Shown here piece after piece: positions 1 through 5,135 of a stretch of 5,135 bases of DNA. The DNA is taken from NCBI GenBank assembly GCA_938039765.1, contig CALHTV010000055.1, forward strand, positions 1-5,135, read 5' to 3'. This DNA comes from an uncultured Dictyoglomus sp. (GTDB lineage: Bacteria > Dictyoglomota > Dictyoglomia > Dictyoglomales > Dictyoglomaceae). Every line of letters begins with the position of its first letter. The stretch's first letter is position 1. Position numbers and translations under genes: made by a program. A model generated the notes under the pieces. It was given only the letters and a program-made list of their open reading frames with translations, made no database searches and was not told where the DNA came from.

Positions 1-1054
1 AGGGTGCAATGCGCACAAGGCTTTTAGTTGTCAAACTGAAAACTATAGCACTAAATTCAGTAGTGCGTCGCTCTGCTAGCTCTGCCATAGTAGTAGTACT
101 TTTAAAGCCTTTTTTGTATAAATGATATCCTGCACAAGCAATCATGACCCCATTATCTGTACATAGCTCTTTTGGTGGAATATATAATTTAAAATCTTCC
201 TTTATTGCTTCCTCCTTAAATCTTTCTTGTATATAGCTATTTGCTGCTACCCCTCCAGAGACTACAAGAGTTTTGATATTAAATTTTTTAAGAGCCAATG
301 AGGCTCTTTCTAAAAGTTCTTCTACAACTCTTTTTTGAAAAGAAGCAGCTATGTCTGCTATAGGTATTTCTTTTCCTTCCTTTTTCAGATCATTAACAAG
401 ATAGAGTACTGCTGTTTTTATTCCACTAAAGCTTATATCTAATTCTCTATCACATTTTATTTTGGGGAAATTAAAAATAGGTTTTCCCATTTTGGATATT
501 CTATCAATTTCTGGCCCTCCTGGGTAACTTAGTCCTAAAATTCTTGCTACTTTGTCAAAGGCTTCACCTGCTGCGTCGTCTAAAGTTTGGCCAAGAATTC
601 TGTATTTACCTATATCTTCTGCTAAAATATATTCTGTATGTCCTCCTGAAACTATTAAGGCAATAAAGGGAAATTTTGGAGGATCTTCTCTTAAAAAGTT
701 TGCGAAAAGATGTCCTTCAAGATGATTTACTCCTATCAAAGGCTTATTTAAAGCAAGAGATAAGGTTTTAGCAGTCATAATTCCTACCCATAGAGCTCCA
801 ACAAGACCTGGCCCATAAGTAACTGCTATTAAGTCGATATCTTTAAAATCTACTTTGGCTTCTTCTAAGGCTAGGTCTATAAGTTTGTTAATGACCTCTA
901 CATGTATTCTTGATGCAACTTCAGGAACAACGCCTCCGAAAGCTTTATGGATTTCTATTTGTGAAGATACAATATTGCTTAAAATTTCTTTTTCATTTCT
1001 TAATATTCCTATGCTAGTTTCGTCACATGAAGTTTCGATACCTAAAGTTATCAT
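1..1054 (-). CDS. tsaD: tRNA A37 threonylcarbamoyltransferase TsaD (Gcp/YgjD family), 3' end beyond the window
   Basis: TsaD is the catalytic subunit that transfers threonylcarbamoyl from threonylcarbamoyl-AMP to N6 of A37 in ANN-decoding tRNAs, working in the cytoplasm with TsaB and TsaE. The frame reads 351 codons from ATG at 1054 to base 2 with no stop. Motifs in order: [10 protein letters not shown] at 5-14; HLEGH at 111-115, with H111 and H115 as metal ligands; VSGGHT at 135-140; [10 protein letters not shown] at 159-168; YPGGP at 177-181; SFSGIKT at 208-214; VSGGVAAN at 265-272; and CTDNG at 298-302, with D300 the third metal ligand. The conserved core is therefore complete. The start is supported by GGTGAT seven bases upstream, directly after the rimI stop. 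Beyond about residue 318 the sequence no longer resembles a normal TsaD C-terminus and passes the usual 330-340 residue length. The function is secure; the true C-terminus is not visible. Confidence 0.96.
   Translation of the reverse strand, partial: MITLGIETSCDETSIGILRNEKEILSNIVSSQIEIHKAFGGVVPEVASRIHVEVINKLIDLALEEAKVDFKDIDLIAVTYGPGLVGALWVGIMTAKTLSLALNKPLIGVNHLEGHLFANFLREDPPKFPFIALIVSGGHTEYILAEDIGKYRILGQTLDDAAGEAFDKVARILGLSYPGGPEIDRISKMGKPIFNFPKIKCDRELDISFSGIKTAVLYLVNDLKKEGKEIPIADIAASFQKRVVEELLERASLALKKFNIKTLVVSGGVAANSYIQERFKEEAIKEDFKLYIPPKELCTDNGVMIACAGYHLYKKGFKSTTTMAELAERRTTEFSAIVFSLTTKSLVRIAP
22..42. repeat. Imperfect inverted repeat, 8-bp stem with one bulge
   Basis: On the plus strand tttt-agtt (22-29) pairs with aact (34-37) and aaaa (39-42). 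The loop is gtca and one g at 38 is bulged. The stem is mostly A-T and has no uridine run after it on either strand that would make a convincing terminator. It lies in the G+C-shifted left end beside a second hairpin, so it may belong to a structured element. On its own it could be chance. Confidence 0.35.
48..66. repeat. Perfect 6-bp inverted repeat with 7-base loop
   Basis: gcacta at 48-53 and tagtgc at 61-66 are exact inverted copies around the loop aattcag. The right arm can instead pair over a longer range: gtgcg at 63-67 complements cgcac at 12-16. The two pairings exclude each other. No T-run follows directly, so this is not called a terminator. The arms are short, but three related gcac/gtgc pairings within 66 bases are more than I see elsewhere in the window. 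Confidence 0.35.
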
Positions 1055-1061
1055 TCTGTTA

Positions 1062-1067
1062 ATCACC
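1062..1067 (-). promoter_or_regulatory. Ribosome binding site of tsaD
   Basis: On the minus strand GGTGAT follows immediately after the rimI stop TAA (1070-1068) and sits seven bases before the tsaD ATG at 1054. It matches the 3' part of the AGGAGGTGAT consensus. Placement within a few bases of the rimI stop favours translational coupling and fixes the tsaD start. Confidence 0.65.
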
Positions 1068-1547
1068 TTATTCTACAAGTTTTTTAACCATGACTAACGC
1101 ATCTTCCCCATCTTTATAATACCATTTTCTAAGTCCAACTTTTTTAAACCCTTTCTTATAATAAAGATTTTGTGCTATAGTATTAGATACTCTTACTTCT
1201 AAGATTATATTTTTGACATGGTTTTTAAGACAGTAATCGATTACAAAATCTAAGAGTTTCTCGCCTACTTTCTTACCCCTAAAATCAGGATGAACAGCAA
1301 TTGTAGTTATTTGAGCTTCTTGAAAGATTATCCATATTCCTACAAAGCCAATGATACGATCTTCATGTATTGCTACAAAATAATGAGCTACCCTATTTGA
1401 GGATAATTCTCTTTCAAAGCTTTCACGACTCCAAGGATTTGAAAAAGAAGCTTTGTTGATTTCATCTACTACATCAATATCCTCAAATTTCATAGGTCTT
1501 ATTATAATCTGGATTTCATTATTGGCTTTTGTTTCTTGTTCTTTCAT
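1068..1547 (-). CDS. rimI: Ribosomal-protein-type N-alpha-acetyltransferase RimI (GNAT family)
   Basis: RimI is a GNAT enzyme that uses acetyl-CoA to acetylate protein N-termini, classically ribosomal protein S18. The chosen ATG at 1547 gives 159 residues, close to the usual 145-160. Visible family features: the first strand IIIRPM at 14-19; a [13 protein letters not shown] segment; the core strand [10 protein letters not shown]; the acetyl-CoA loop [25 protein letters not shown]; and the C-terminal [15 protein letters not shown] typical of RimI. In the acetyl-CoA loop the usual R/Q-x-x-G-x-G has Lys where the first Gly is expected. A GTG at 1574 would add nine residues but has no Shine-Dalgarno upstream. 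The ATG has GGGA eight bases before it. The gene overlaps the tsaB 3' end by 29 bases and ends 13 bases before tsaD. RimI often sits between tsaB and tsaD; it is not required for t6A chemistry. Its substrate here is inferred from the family. Confidence 0.93.
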   Translation of the reverse strand: MKEQETKANNEIQIIIRPMKFEDIDVVDEINKASFSNPWSRESFERELSSNRVAHYFVAIHEDRIIGFVGIWIIFQEAQITTIAVHPDFRGKKVGEKLLDFVIDYCLKNHVKNIILEVRVSNTIAQNLYYKKGFKKVGLRKWYYKDGEDALVMVKKLVE

Positions 1548-2229
1548 TCCTTTTTTCCCAGTTAATTTCTGCACTAGATTTTTGTCTATAATCAGGTAAT
1601 AAAGTCAAATAATTAAGGATCTCACCTTTTTTATATTTTTCTAGAGTTAGATAGACAAGAGTCTCACCTCTAGGATAATTTAGATATTCTGGAGCTAAAA
1701 TAATATCATTAGAGAGCATAGGTTTTAATTCATCAGGGATCTTTCCCACAAGGATAATGGCCTTATTATAGCCTTCTTTTAGTTTGTTTAGTAAGTTTAT
1801 GAATTCATTATAAAGAAATACCCCTTCAGGAATTATTCTTTCATTATCTTCGTAGTAAAATCCCGCATGTAATTCTCCTTTCCTTGCTGGCATAACTGAG
1901 ACTTTTAGTCCTATAAATGGAATTTGAAAGGCTAGACATTCTAAGTATGAGACTCCCACAATTGGTTTCTTATATATTTGAGCTAAAGTTTTTATTGGTA
2001 TAATCCCTATTCTCAGTCCAGTAAAAGATCCAGGACCAGTAATAACTGAATACAGCTCAACTTCTTCTAGATTCCATTTAGACATCTCTATTAGTGTTTT
2101 TAAATAAGAAATAAGAGTCTCTCCACAGGTTTTAGATTCTGTATAATAAAGAATCTCGTATATTTTTCCATCTCTCCAAAGAATTATGTTGCTTTTTTCT
2201 GAAGAAGTATTTATTCCCAGGATAAACAT
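1519..2229 (-). CDS. tsaB: tRNA t6A complex scaffold subunit TsaB (YeaZ family)
   Basis: TsaB is a catalytically inactive paralogue of TsaD with the same ASKHA fold. It dimerises with TsaD and recruits TsaE in bacterial t6A synthesis. The 236-residue length fits the family (about 210-240). Signature features: MFILGINTSSEKSNIIL at the N-terminus, where TsaD has its [10 protein letters not shown] strand; GPGSFTGLRIG at 65-75, the strongest YeaZ motif; the ARKGELHAGFYY segment in the middle; and a C-terminal YRQKSSAEINWEK, which is the usual ending of TsaB in thermophiles. The metal-binding histidines of TsaD are absent, as expected. The start ATG at 2229 overlaps the tsaE end by 19 bases and has AAGGGAG eight bases upstream. 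The last dozen or so residues form a basic tail ([11 protein letters not shown]) encoded partly in the region shared with rimI. The identification is secure from the motifs plus the position between tsaE and tsaD. Confidence 0.95.
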   Translation of the reverse strand: MFILGINTSSEKSNIILWRDGKIYEILYYTESKTCGETLISYLKTLIEMSKWNLEEVELYSVITGPGSFTGLRIGIIPIKTLAQIYKKPIVGVSYLECLAFQIPFIGLKVSVMPARKGELHAGFYYEDNERIIPEGVFLYNEFINLLNKLKEGYNKAIILVGKIPDELKPMLSNDIILAPEYLNYPRGETLVYLTLEKYKKGEILNYLTLLPDYRQKSSAEINWEKRNERTRNKSQ

Positions 2230-2681
2230 TGCTCAAACTCCCTTAACAATTTTTCATATCTTTCTCCATGGGCCGAAAAACTTATACTTCTTTCGTTAAT
2301 ATTTTTATGTTCAAAAATAATCTCTAGATATTCTATAGAGAGCAAATTTTTTATTCTATCTGCCCATTCTATGACTACTATATAATCGTTATATAAATAT
2401 TCATAAAATCCTATATTCTCAAGTTCTATTTCAGGTTCTTTTAGACGGTAGACATCTGCATGTAGGAGTTTATATTTTCCTTTATACTCTTTAAGAATTA
2501 AAAAGGAAGGACTATTAACAGGAAGGGGAATTTCTAAAGCTTCTGCTATACCTTGCACAAAGGTAGTTTTTCCACTTCCTAGATCTCCTATTAAAGCTAG
2601 TATATTTTTAGGTTTCAAAATTCTTCCCAAAGTTTTTCCTATCTTACGAGTTTCTGAGGGAGATTTACTTATTATTTTCAT
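2211..2681 (-). CDS. tsaE: tRNA t6A complex ATPase subunit TsaE (YjeE family)
   Basis: TsaE is a small P-loop ATPase that binds the TsaB-TsaD dimer; its ATP hydrolysis is needed for multiple turnover of t6A formation. Starting at the ATG at 2681 the protein has 156 residues, the normal family size. The Walker A motif GDLGSGKTT lies at 32-40, followed by the switch-like SPSF (SPTF in most homologues), then HADVYRL and VIEWADRI, the conserved C-terminal half motifs. An in-frame ATG at 2693 would add MVIR and overlap purA by 10 bases. I prefer 2681 because MKIISKSPSET aligns with the usual family beginning. It also lies two bases after the purA stop, suggesting reinitiation. Neither start has a good Shine-Dalgarno sequence, so the exact start is uncertain. 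The 3' end overlaps tsaB. Confidence 0.94.
   Translation of the reverse strand: MKIISKSPSETRKIGKTLGRILKPKNILALIGDLGSGKTTFVQGIAEALEIPLPVNSPSFLILKEYKGKYKLLHADVYRLKEPEIELENIGFYEYLYNDYIVVIEWADRIKNLLSIEYLEIIFEHKNINERSISFSAHGERYEKLLREFEQCLSWE
2238..2244 (-). promoter_or_regulatory. Ribosome binding site of tsaB inside the tsaE coding region
   Basis: Minus-strand AAGGGAG is eight bases before the tsaB ATG at 2229 and lies wholly within the last codons of tsaE. This fixes the tsaB start and shows that the 19-base overlap of the two genes is genuine. Confidence 0.6.
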
Positions 2682-2683
2682 TC

Positions 2684-3982
2684 TTATAACCATGGATCTC
2701 TGAGAATTATAATATCCTTTCTTTCAGGACCTATTCCTATTATATCAATTTTTGTTTCAAGTTCTTTTTCTATTCTTTCTAAATATCGAAAAACAGTGTT
2801 AGGTAATTCATGAAGTCCTTTAATATTCCTAAGAGGTTCTTTCCATCCTGGGAGTTCTTCTAAAATAGGCTCACATTTATCAAGTATATGGAGAGAAGAA
2901 GGAAATTCATCTAATATCTTTCCTTGGTATTTATAACCTACTACTATTTTTATTTTTTCTAATCCACTAAGTACATCTAATTTAGTGATCGCAAGTCCTG
3001 TGAATCCATTTATTCTTTTAGCATATCTTAAAGCTACAAAATCTAACCATCCTACTCTTCTAGGTCTTCTTGTTACAGTTCCATATTCTTGGCCTTTTTC
3101 TCTTATAAAATCTGCTAATTCATTACGTATTTCACTAGGAAAAGGCCCTTCGCCTACTCTTGAGGTATAAGCTTTTACTACACCTAAAACTTTACTTATG
3201 CTCTGAGGAGGAATACCTGCTCCTACACATACTCCTCCTGAGATTGTGAATGAAGAGGTCACATATGGGTAAGTTCCATAGTTTATGTCTAAAAGGGTGC
3301 CTTGGGCTCCTTCGAACAAGATTTTTTTACCACGATTTATAAAATCATTAATTAATTTAGATGTATCAGTGATAATGATTCCTTTTTCTAAAAGTTTTTC
3401 CAAGGCATTCAGTTGAGAGTTATAAATTTCTTCGATAGAGGGGAGTTCATAATTAATAGATAAAATGGCTCTTTTAAAGTTATAGATATAAGTAAGTTTT
3501 TCTCTAAAGATTTCTTTGTCAAGTAAATCTCCTATATGTAGTGTATCTCTTGAAAAATGATCAGTATAAGCAGGACCGATTCCTCTTGAGGTAGTGCCTA
3601 TCTTATTAGCACCTCTTTTTTCTTCATAGAATTTATCTAATATAATATGGTATGGAAGCACTAGAGGAGATCTATCACTAATGTAAAGGTTTTTTATAAA
3701 AAGACCATTTTTTTCTGCCTCTTCTATTTCTTCTAATAGGGCTGTGATATTAACAATTACTCCTGTAGCTATAATATTTGTAGTATTTGGAGAAATGACT
3801 CCAGAAGGTAGAAGTCTAAATTTATAGATTTTATTATCTACAATTACAGTATGTCCTGCATTATTTCCGCCATTAAATCTTACAACTACTTCTGCATTTT
3901 GAGAAATCAGATCTATAATTTTTCCTTTCCCTTCATCTCCCCATTGAGCGCCTATTACAACCAAGGTATTCTTATTGTTCAT
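2684..3982 (-). CDS. purA: Adenylosuccinate synthetase
   Basis: PurA joins IMP and aspartate using GTP to form adenylosuccinate, the first committed step from IMP to AMP, in the cytoplasm. The protein is 432 residues from ATG at 3982, the same length as the E. coli enzyme. Key motifs: GAQWGDEGKGK at 11-21, with D16 the catalytic base; GGNNAGHT at 38-45, with catalytic H44; IGTTSRGIGPAY at 128-139 (IMP binding); FEGAQGTLLDINYGTYPYVTSS at 223-244; VGEGPFPSE at 276-284; the aspartate/GTP loop TRRPRRVGWLD at 304-314; TKLDVLSG at 333-340 (guanine recognition); and a C-terminal ILRDPW. Nothing essential appears missing. A TTG one codon upstream (3985) is possible, but the ATG has a better spacing of eight bases from AGGAGG. 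The gene overlaps the malic enzyme 3' end by 11 bases, and tsaE follows two bases after its stop, so it is probably in the same transcript as the t6A genes. Confidence 0.98.
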   Translation of the reverse strand: MNNKNTLVVIGAQWGDEGKGKIIDLISQNAEVVVRFNGGNNAGHTVIVDNKIYKFRLLPSGVISPNTTNIIATGVIVNITALLEEIEEAEKNGLFIKNLYISDRSPLVLPYHIILDKFYEEKRGANKIGTTSRGIGPAYTDHFSRDTLHIGDLLDKEIFREKLTYIYNFKRAILSINYELPSIEEIYNSQLNALEKLLEKGIIITDTSKLINDFINRGKKILFEGAQGTLLDINYGTYPYVTSSFTISGGVCVGAGIPPQSISKVLGVVKAYTSRVGEGPFPSEIRNELADFIREKGQEYGTVTRRPRRVGWLDFVALRYAKRINGFTGLAITKLDVLSGLEKIKIVVGYKYQGKILDEFPSSLHILDKCEPILEELPGWKEPLRNIKGLHELPNTVFRYLERIEKELETKIDIIGIGPERKDIIILRDPWL

Positions 3983-5135
3983 CAATTTCGCCTCCTAATA
4001 TTTTCTTAATCTCTTCTTTTATTTTATTATCTTCTTTTACAATTCTAGCCACTTTTGTCTCAATAGCAGCTTTAGCCACATGATAGGCTACAGTAGGAAC
4101 AACTCTTGGATCTAATGGTGAAGGGATCAGATACTCTTCAGTAGGATTTTCAACAAGGGAGGCTATGGCTATGGCTGCTGCTACTTTCATTTGATGATTT
4201 ATCTCTTTAGCCCTTACTGTTAAAGCTCCTCTAAAAATGCCAGGAAAGGCAAGAAGATTATTTATCTGGTTTGGATAGTCTGATCTTCCTGTTCCTATTA
4301 TTTTAACTCCTTCTTTTTTAGCTTCTTCTGGCATAATTTCAGGTATAGGATTAGCTAATGCAAAGACAATAGGCTCTTTTCTCATAGACCTTATATATTC
4401 AGAAGGAAGAAGATTTCCTTGCGAAACTCCTATAAATACATCAGCATCTTTTAGGGCATTTTTTAAGGTTCCTCTTTCTTTTTCTGGATTTATTATAGAA
4501 GCAATTTCTTCCTTAACTTCGTTCATATTTTCCTTTCGGCCAGGATAAATAATGCCATTTCTATCTAAAAGTCTGATAGTCTTAGCACCTTCTCTTAAAA
4601 GAAATTTAGTAATTGCTATGCCGGCTGCTCCAGCACCTAATATTACTATTTTTACTTCTTCGAGTTTTTTATTTACTAACCTTAAGGCATTTCTTAGAGC
4701 GGCATATACTACAATAGCAGTACCATGTTGATCGTCGTGAAAAACAGGTATGTTTAAGATTTTTCTTAATTCTTTTTCGATATAAAAACATTTAGGAGCA
4801 GCAATATCTTCTAAATTTATTCCTCCAAAAACTGGAGAAACCTGATAGGTAATCTCTATAATTTTTTCCGGATCTTGAGTGTTCAAACAGATTGGAAATG
4901 CATCAATATTAGCGAATTTTTTAAATAATAAAGCCTTTCCTTCCATAACTGGAAGTGCTCCTAAGGGTCCGATATTTCCTAAGCCTAATACTGCTGAACC
5001 ATCACTTATTACTGCAACACTGTTTCCTTTTATTGTTAGCTCATATATTTCTTCATTGTTTTCAAAAATTCTTTTAGAGACTTCTGCTACTCCTGGGGTA
5101 TAGGCTAATGAGAGGTCATATTTATTGTTTAAAGG
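3972..5135 (-). CDS. Malic enzyme, NAD-type bacterial short form, 5' end beyond the window
   Basis: This enzyme oxidatively decarboxylates malate to pyruvate and CO2 with reduction of NAD(P). The frame is open to the right edge and gives 387 residues to the TAA at 3974-3972. Short bacterial enzymes have roughly 25-30 more residues before the first visible motif, so only the N-terminus is lost. The Met encoded at 4946 is internal. Motifs, numbered from the first visible codon: [10 protein letters not shown] at about 9-18, with the catalytic Tyr; [17 protein letters not shown], with catalytic Lys near 67; metal-binding [20 protein letters not shown], with the metal-binding Asp; the Rossmann loop GAGAAG; and [12 protein letters not shown], where an Asp at the end of the second strand favours NAD over NADP (inference). 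Further on are [14 protein letters not shown] and [22 protein letters not shown]. Motif recognition is strong. I leave the symbol blank because maeA, maeB, mez and ytsJ are used inconsistently. Confidence 0.95.
   Translation of the reverse strand, partial: PLNNKYDLSLAYTPGVAEVSKRIFENNEEIYELTIKGNSVAVISDGSAVLGLGNIGPLGALPVMEGKALLFKKFANIDAFPICLNTQDPEKIIEITYQVSPVFGGINLEDIAAPKCFYIEKELRKILNIPVFHDDQHGTAIVVYAALRNALRLVNKKLEEVKIVILGAGAAGIAITKFLLREGAKTIRLLDRNGIIYPGRKENMNEVKEEIASIINPEKERGTLKNALKDADVFIGVSQGNLLPSEYIRSMRKEPIVFALANPIPEIMPEEAKKEGVKIIGTGRSDYPNQINNLLAFPGIFRGALTVRAKEINHQMKVAAAIAIASLVENPTEEYLIPSPLDPRVVPTVAYHVAKAAIETKVARIVKEDNKIKEEIKKILGGEIDEQ
3991..3996 (-). promoter_or_regulatory. Strong ribosome binding site of purA inside the malic enzyme gene
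   Basis: Minus-strand AGGAGG, a full Shine-Dalgarno core, lies eight bases before the purA ATG at 3982 and within the malic enzyme codons for Gly-Gly near its C-terminus. The spacing selects ATG 3982 over TTG 3985 (spacing five) and ties purA translation to the upstream gene. Confidence 0.7.

Larger units (their letters stand above)
1..105. other. Compositionally distinct segment under the TsaD C-terminal tail
   Basis: Bases 1-100 hold 44 G or C by hand count, against 31 in bases 101-200. In the tsaD frame this segment encodes a tail from about residue 319 (beginning [12 protein letters not shown]) that I do not recognise. All three of its arginines use CGA or CGC, whereas all ten arginines in the preceding 318 codons are AGA. 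The segment contains a 9-base near-repeat (gctctgcta at 70-78, gctctgcca at 79-87), a tag/agt triplet run at about 88-98, and several short inverted repeats. A plus-strand frame is also open from base 3 to a stop at 123-125, but it has no recognisable content. The segment may be a diverged C-terminus, the edge of an inserted element, a structured RNA or an assembly junction. The sequence alone does not decide. Confidence 0.45.

Noticed and set aside
48..66. Rho-independent terminator for the operon
   Set aside because: The stem is only 6 bp, no T-run follows on either strand, and the tsaD frame is still open there.
3..125. Plus-strand frame open from the left edge to a stop at 123-125, as the end of a convergent gene
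   Set aside because: The roughly 40 residues show no recognisable motif, and its last part overlaps the conserved end of tsaD. It cannot be supported without the left flank.
855..1097. Plus-strand open frame of 80 codons
   Set aside because: It lies antisense to the tsaD 5' half and the rimI end, has no recognisable motif, and is contradicted by the strong TsaD motifs on the other strand.
1548..1574. GTG start for RimI at 1574
   Set aside because: No Shine-Dalgarno sequence precedes it, it lengthens the overlap with tsaB to 56 bases, and the added residues have no counterpart in the family. ATG 1547 is better placed.
2985..3170. Plus-strand open frame of 61 codons
   Set aside because: It is fully antisense to the most conserved part of purA and has no family resemblance. 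It is a shadow frame.
3972..4946. Malic enzyme starting at the Met encoded at 4946
   Set aside because: The frame continues upstream with conserved residues, including [10 protein letters not shown] and [12 protein letters not shown], so this Met is internal and the gene begins beyond base 5135.
4879..5103. Plus-strand open frame of 74 codons
   Set aside because: It is antisense to the malic enzyme catalytic region, whose frame stays open to the window edge with clear motifs.

Overview
The window is AT-rich: hand counts give about 31% G+C in a typical stretch. It holds six closely packed genes, all on the minus strand, so transcription runs from right to left. In that order they are: an NAD-type malic enzyme (5' end cut off at the right edge), purA, tsaE, tsaB, rimI and tsaD (3' end not reached at the left edge). 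The proteins are rich in Lys, Ile and Glu, and arginine is mostly AGA. The gene order tsaE-tsaB-rimI-tsaD matches the Bacillus ydiBCDE cluster. This suggests a low-GC, possibly thermophilic bacterium, such as a Dictyoglomus-like or Firmicutes/Thermotogae-like lineage. That placement is a low-confidence inference, because no rRNA or other marker is present.

Layout by position: malic enzyme 3972-5135 (partial), purA 2684-3982, tsaE 2211-2681, tsaB 1519-2229, rimI 1068-1547, tsaD 1-1054 (partial). Neighbours overlap by 11, 19 and 29 bases or are separated by 2 and 13 bases. No gap is large enough to hold a recognisable promoter or terminator, so the six genes are probably one transcript with coupled translation. 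Good Shine-Dalgarno sequences lie inside the 3' end of the preceding gene for purA and tsaB, and directly after the rimI stop for tsaD.

TsaB, TsaE and TsaD form the bacterial complex that moves a threonylcarbamoyl group onto A37 of ANN-decoding tRNAs (t6A). RimI is the N-terminal acetyltransferase that commonly accompanies them. TsaC/Sua5, which makes the threonylcarbamoyl-AMP donor, is not in this window. PurA makes adenylosuccinate for AMP synthesis, and malic enzyme links malate to pyruvate.

Most of the window is ordinary housekeeping sequence. The exception is the leftmost ~100 bases, where the conserved TsaD core ends. There the reading frame continues into a non-canonical tail with higher G+C (about 44%), CGN arginine codons and several short inverted repeats. 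That segment could be a diverged C-terminus, an inserted element or an assembly junction. I found no CRISPR array, tRNA, rRNA or complete mobile element.
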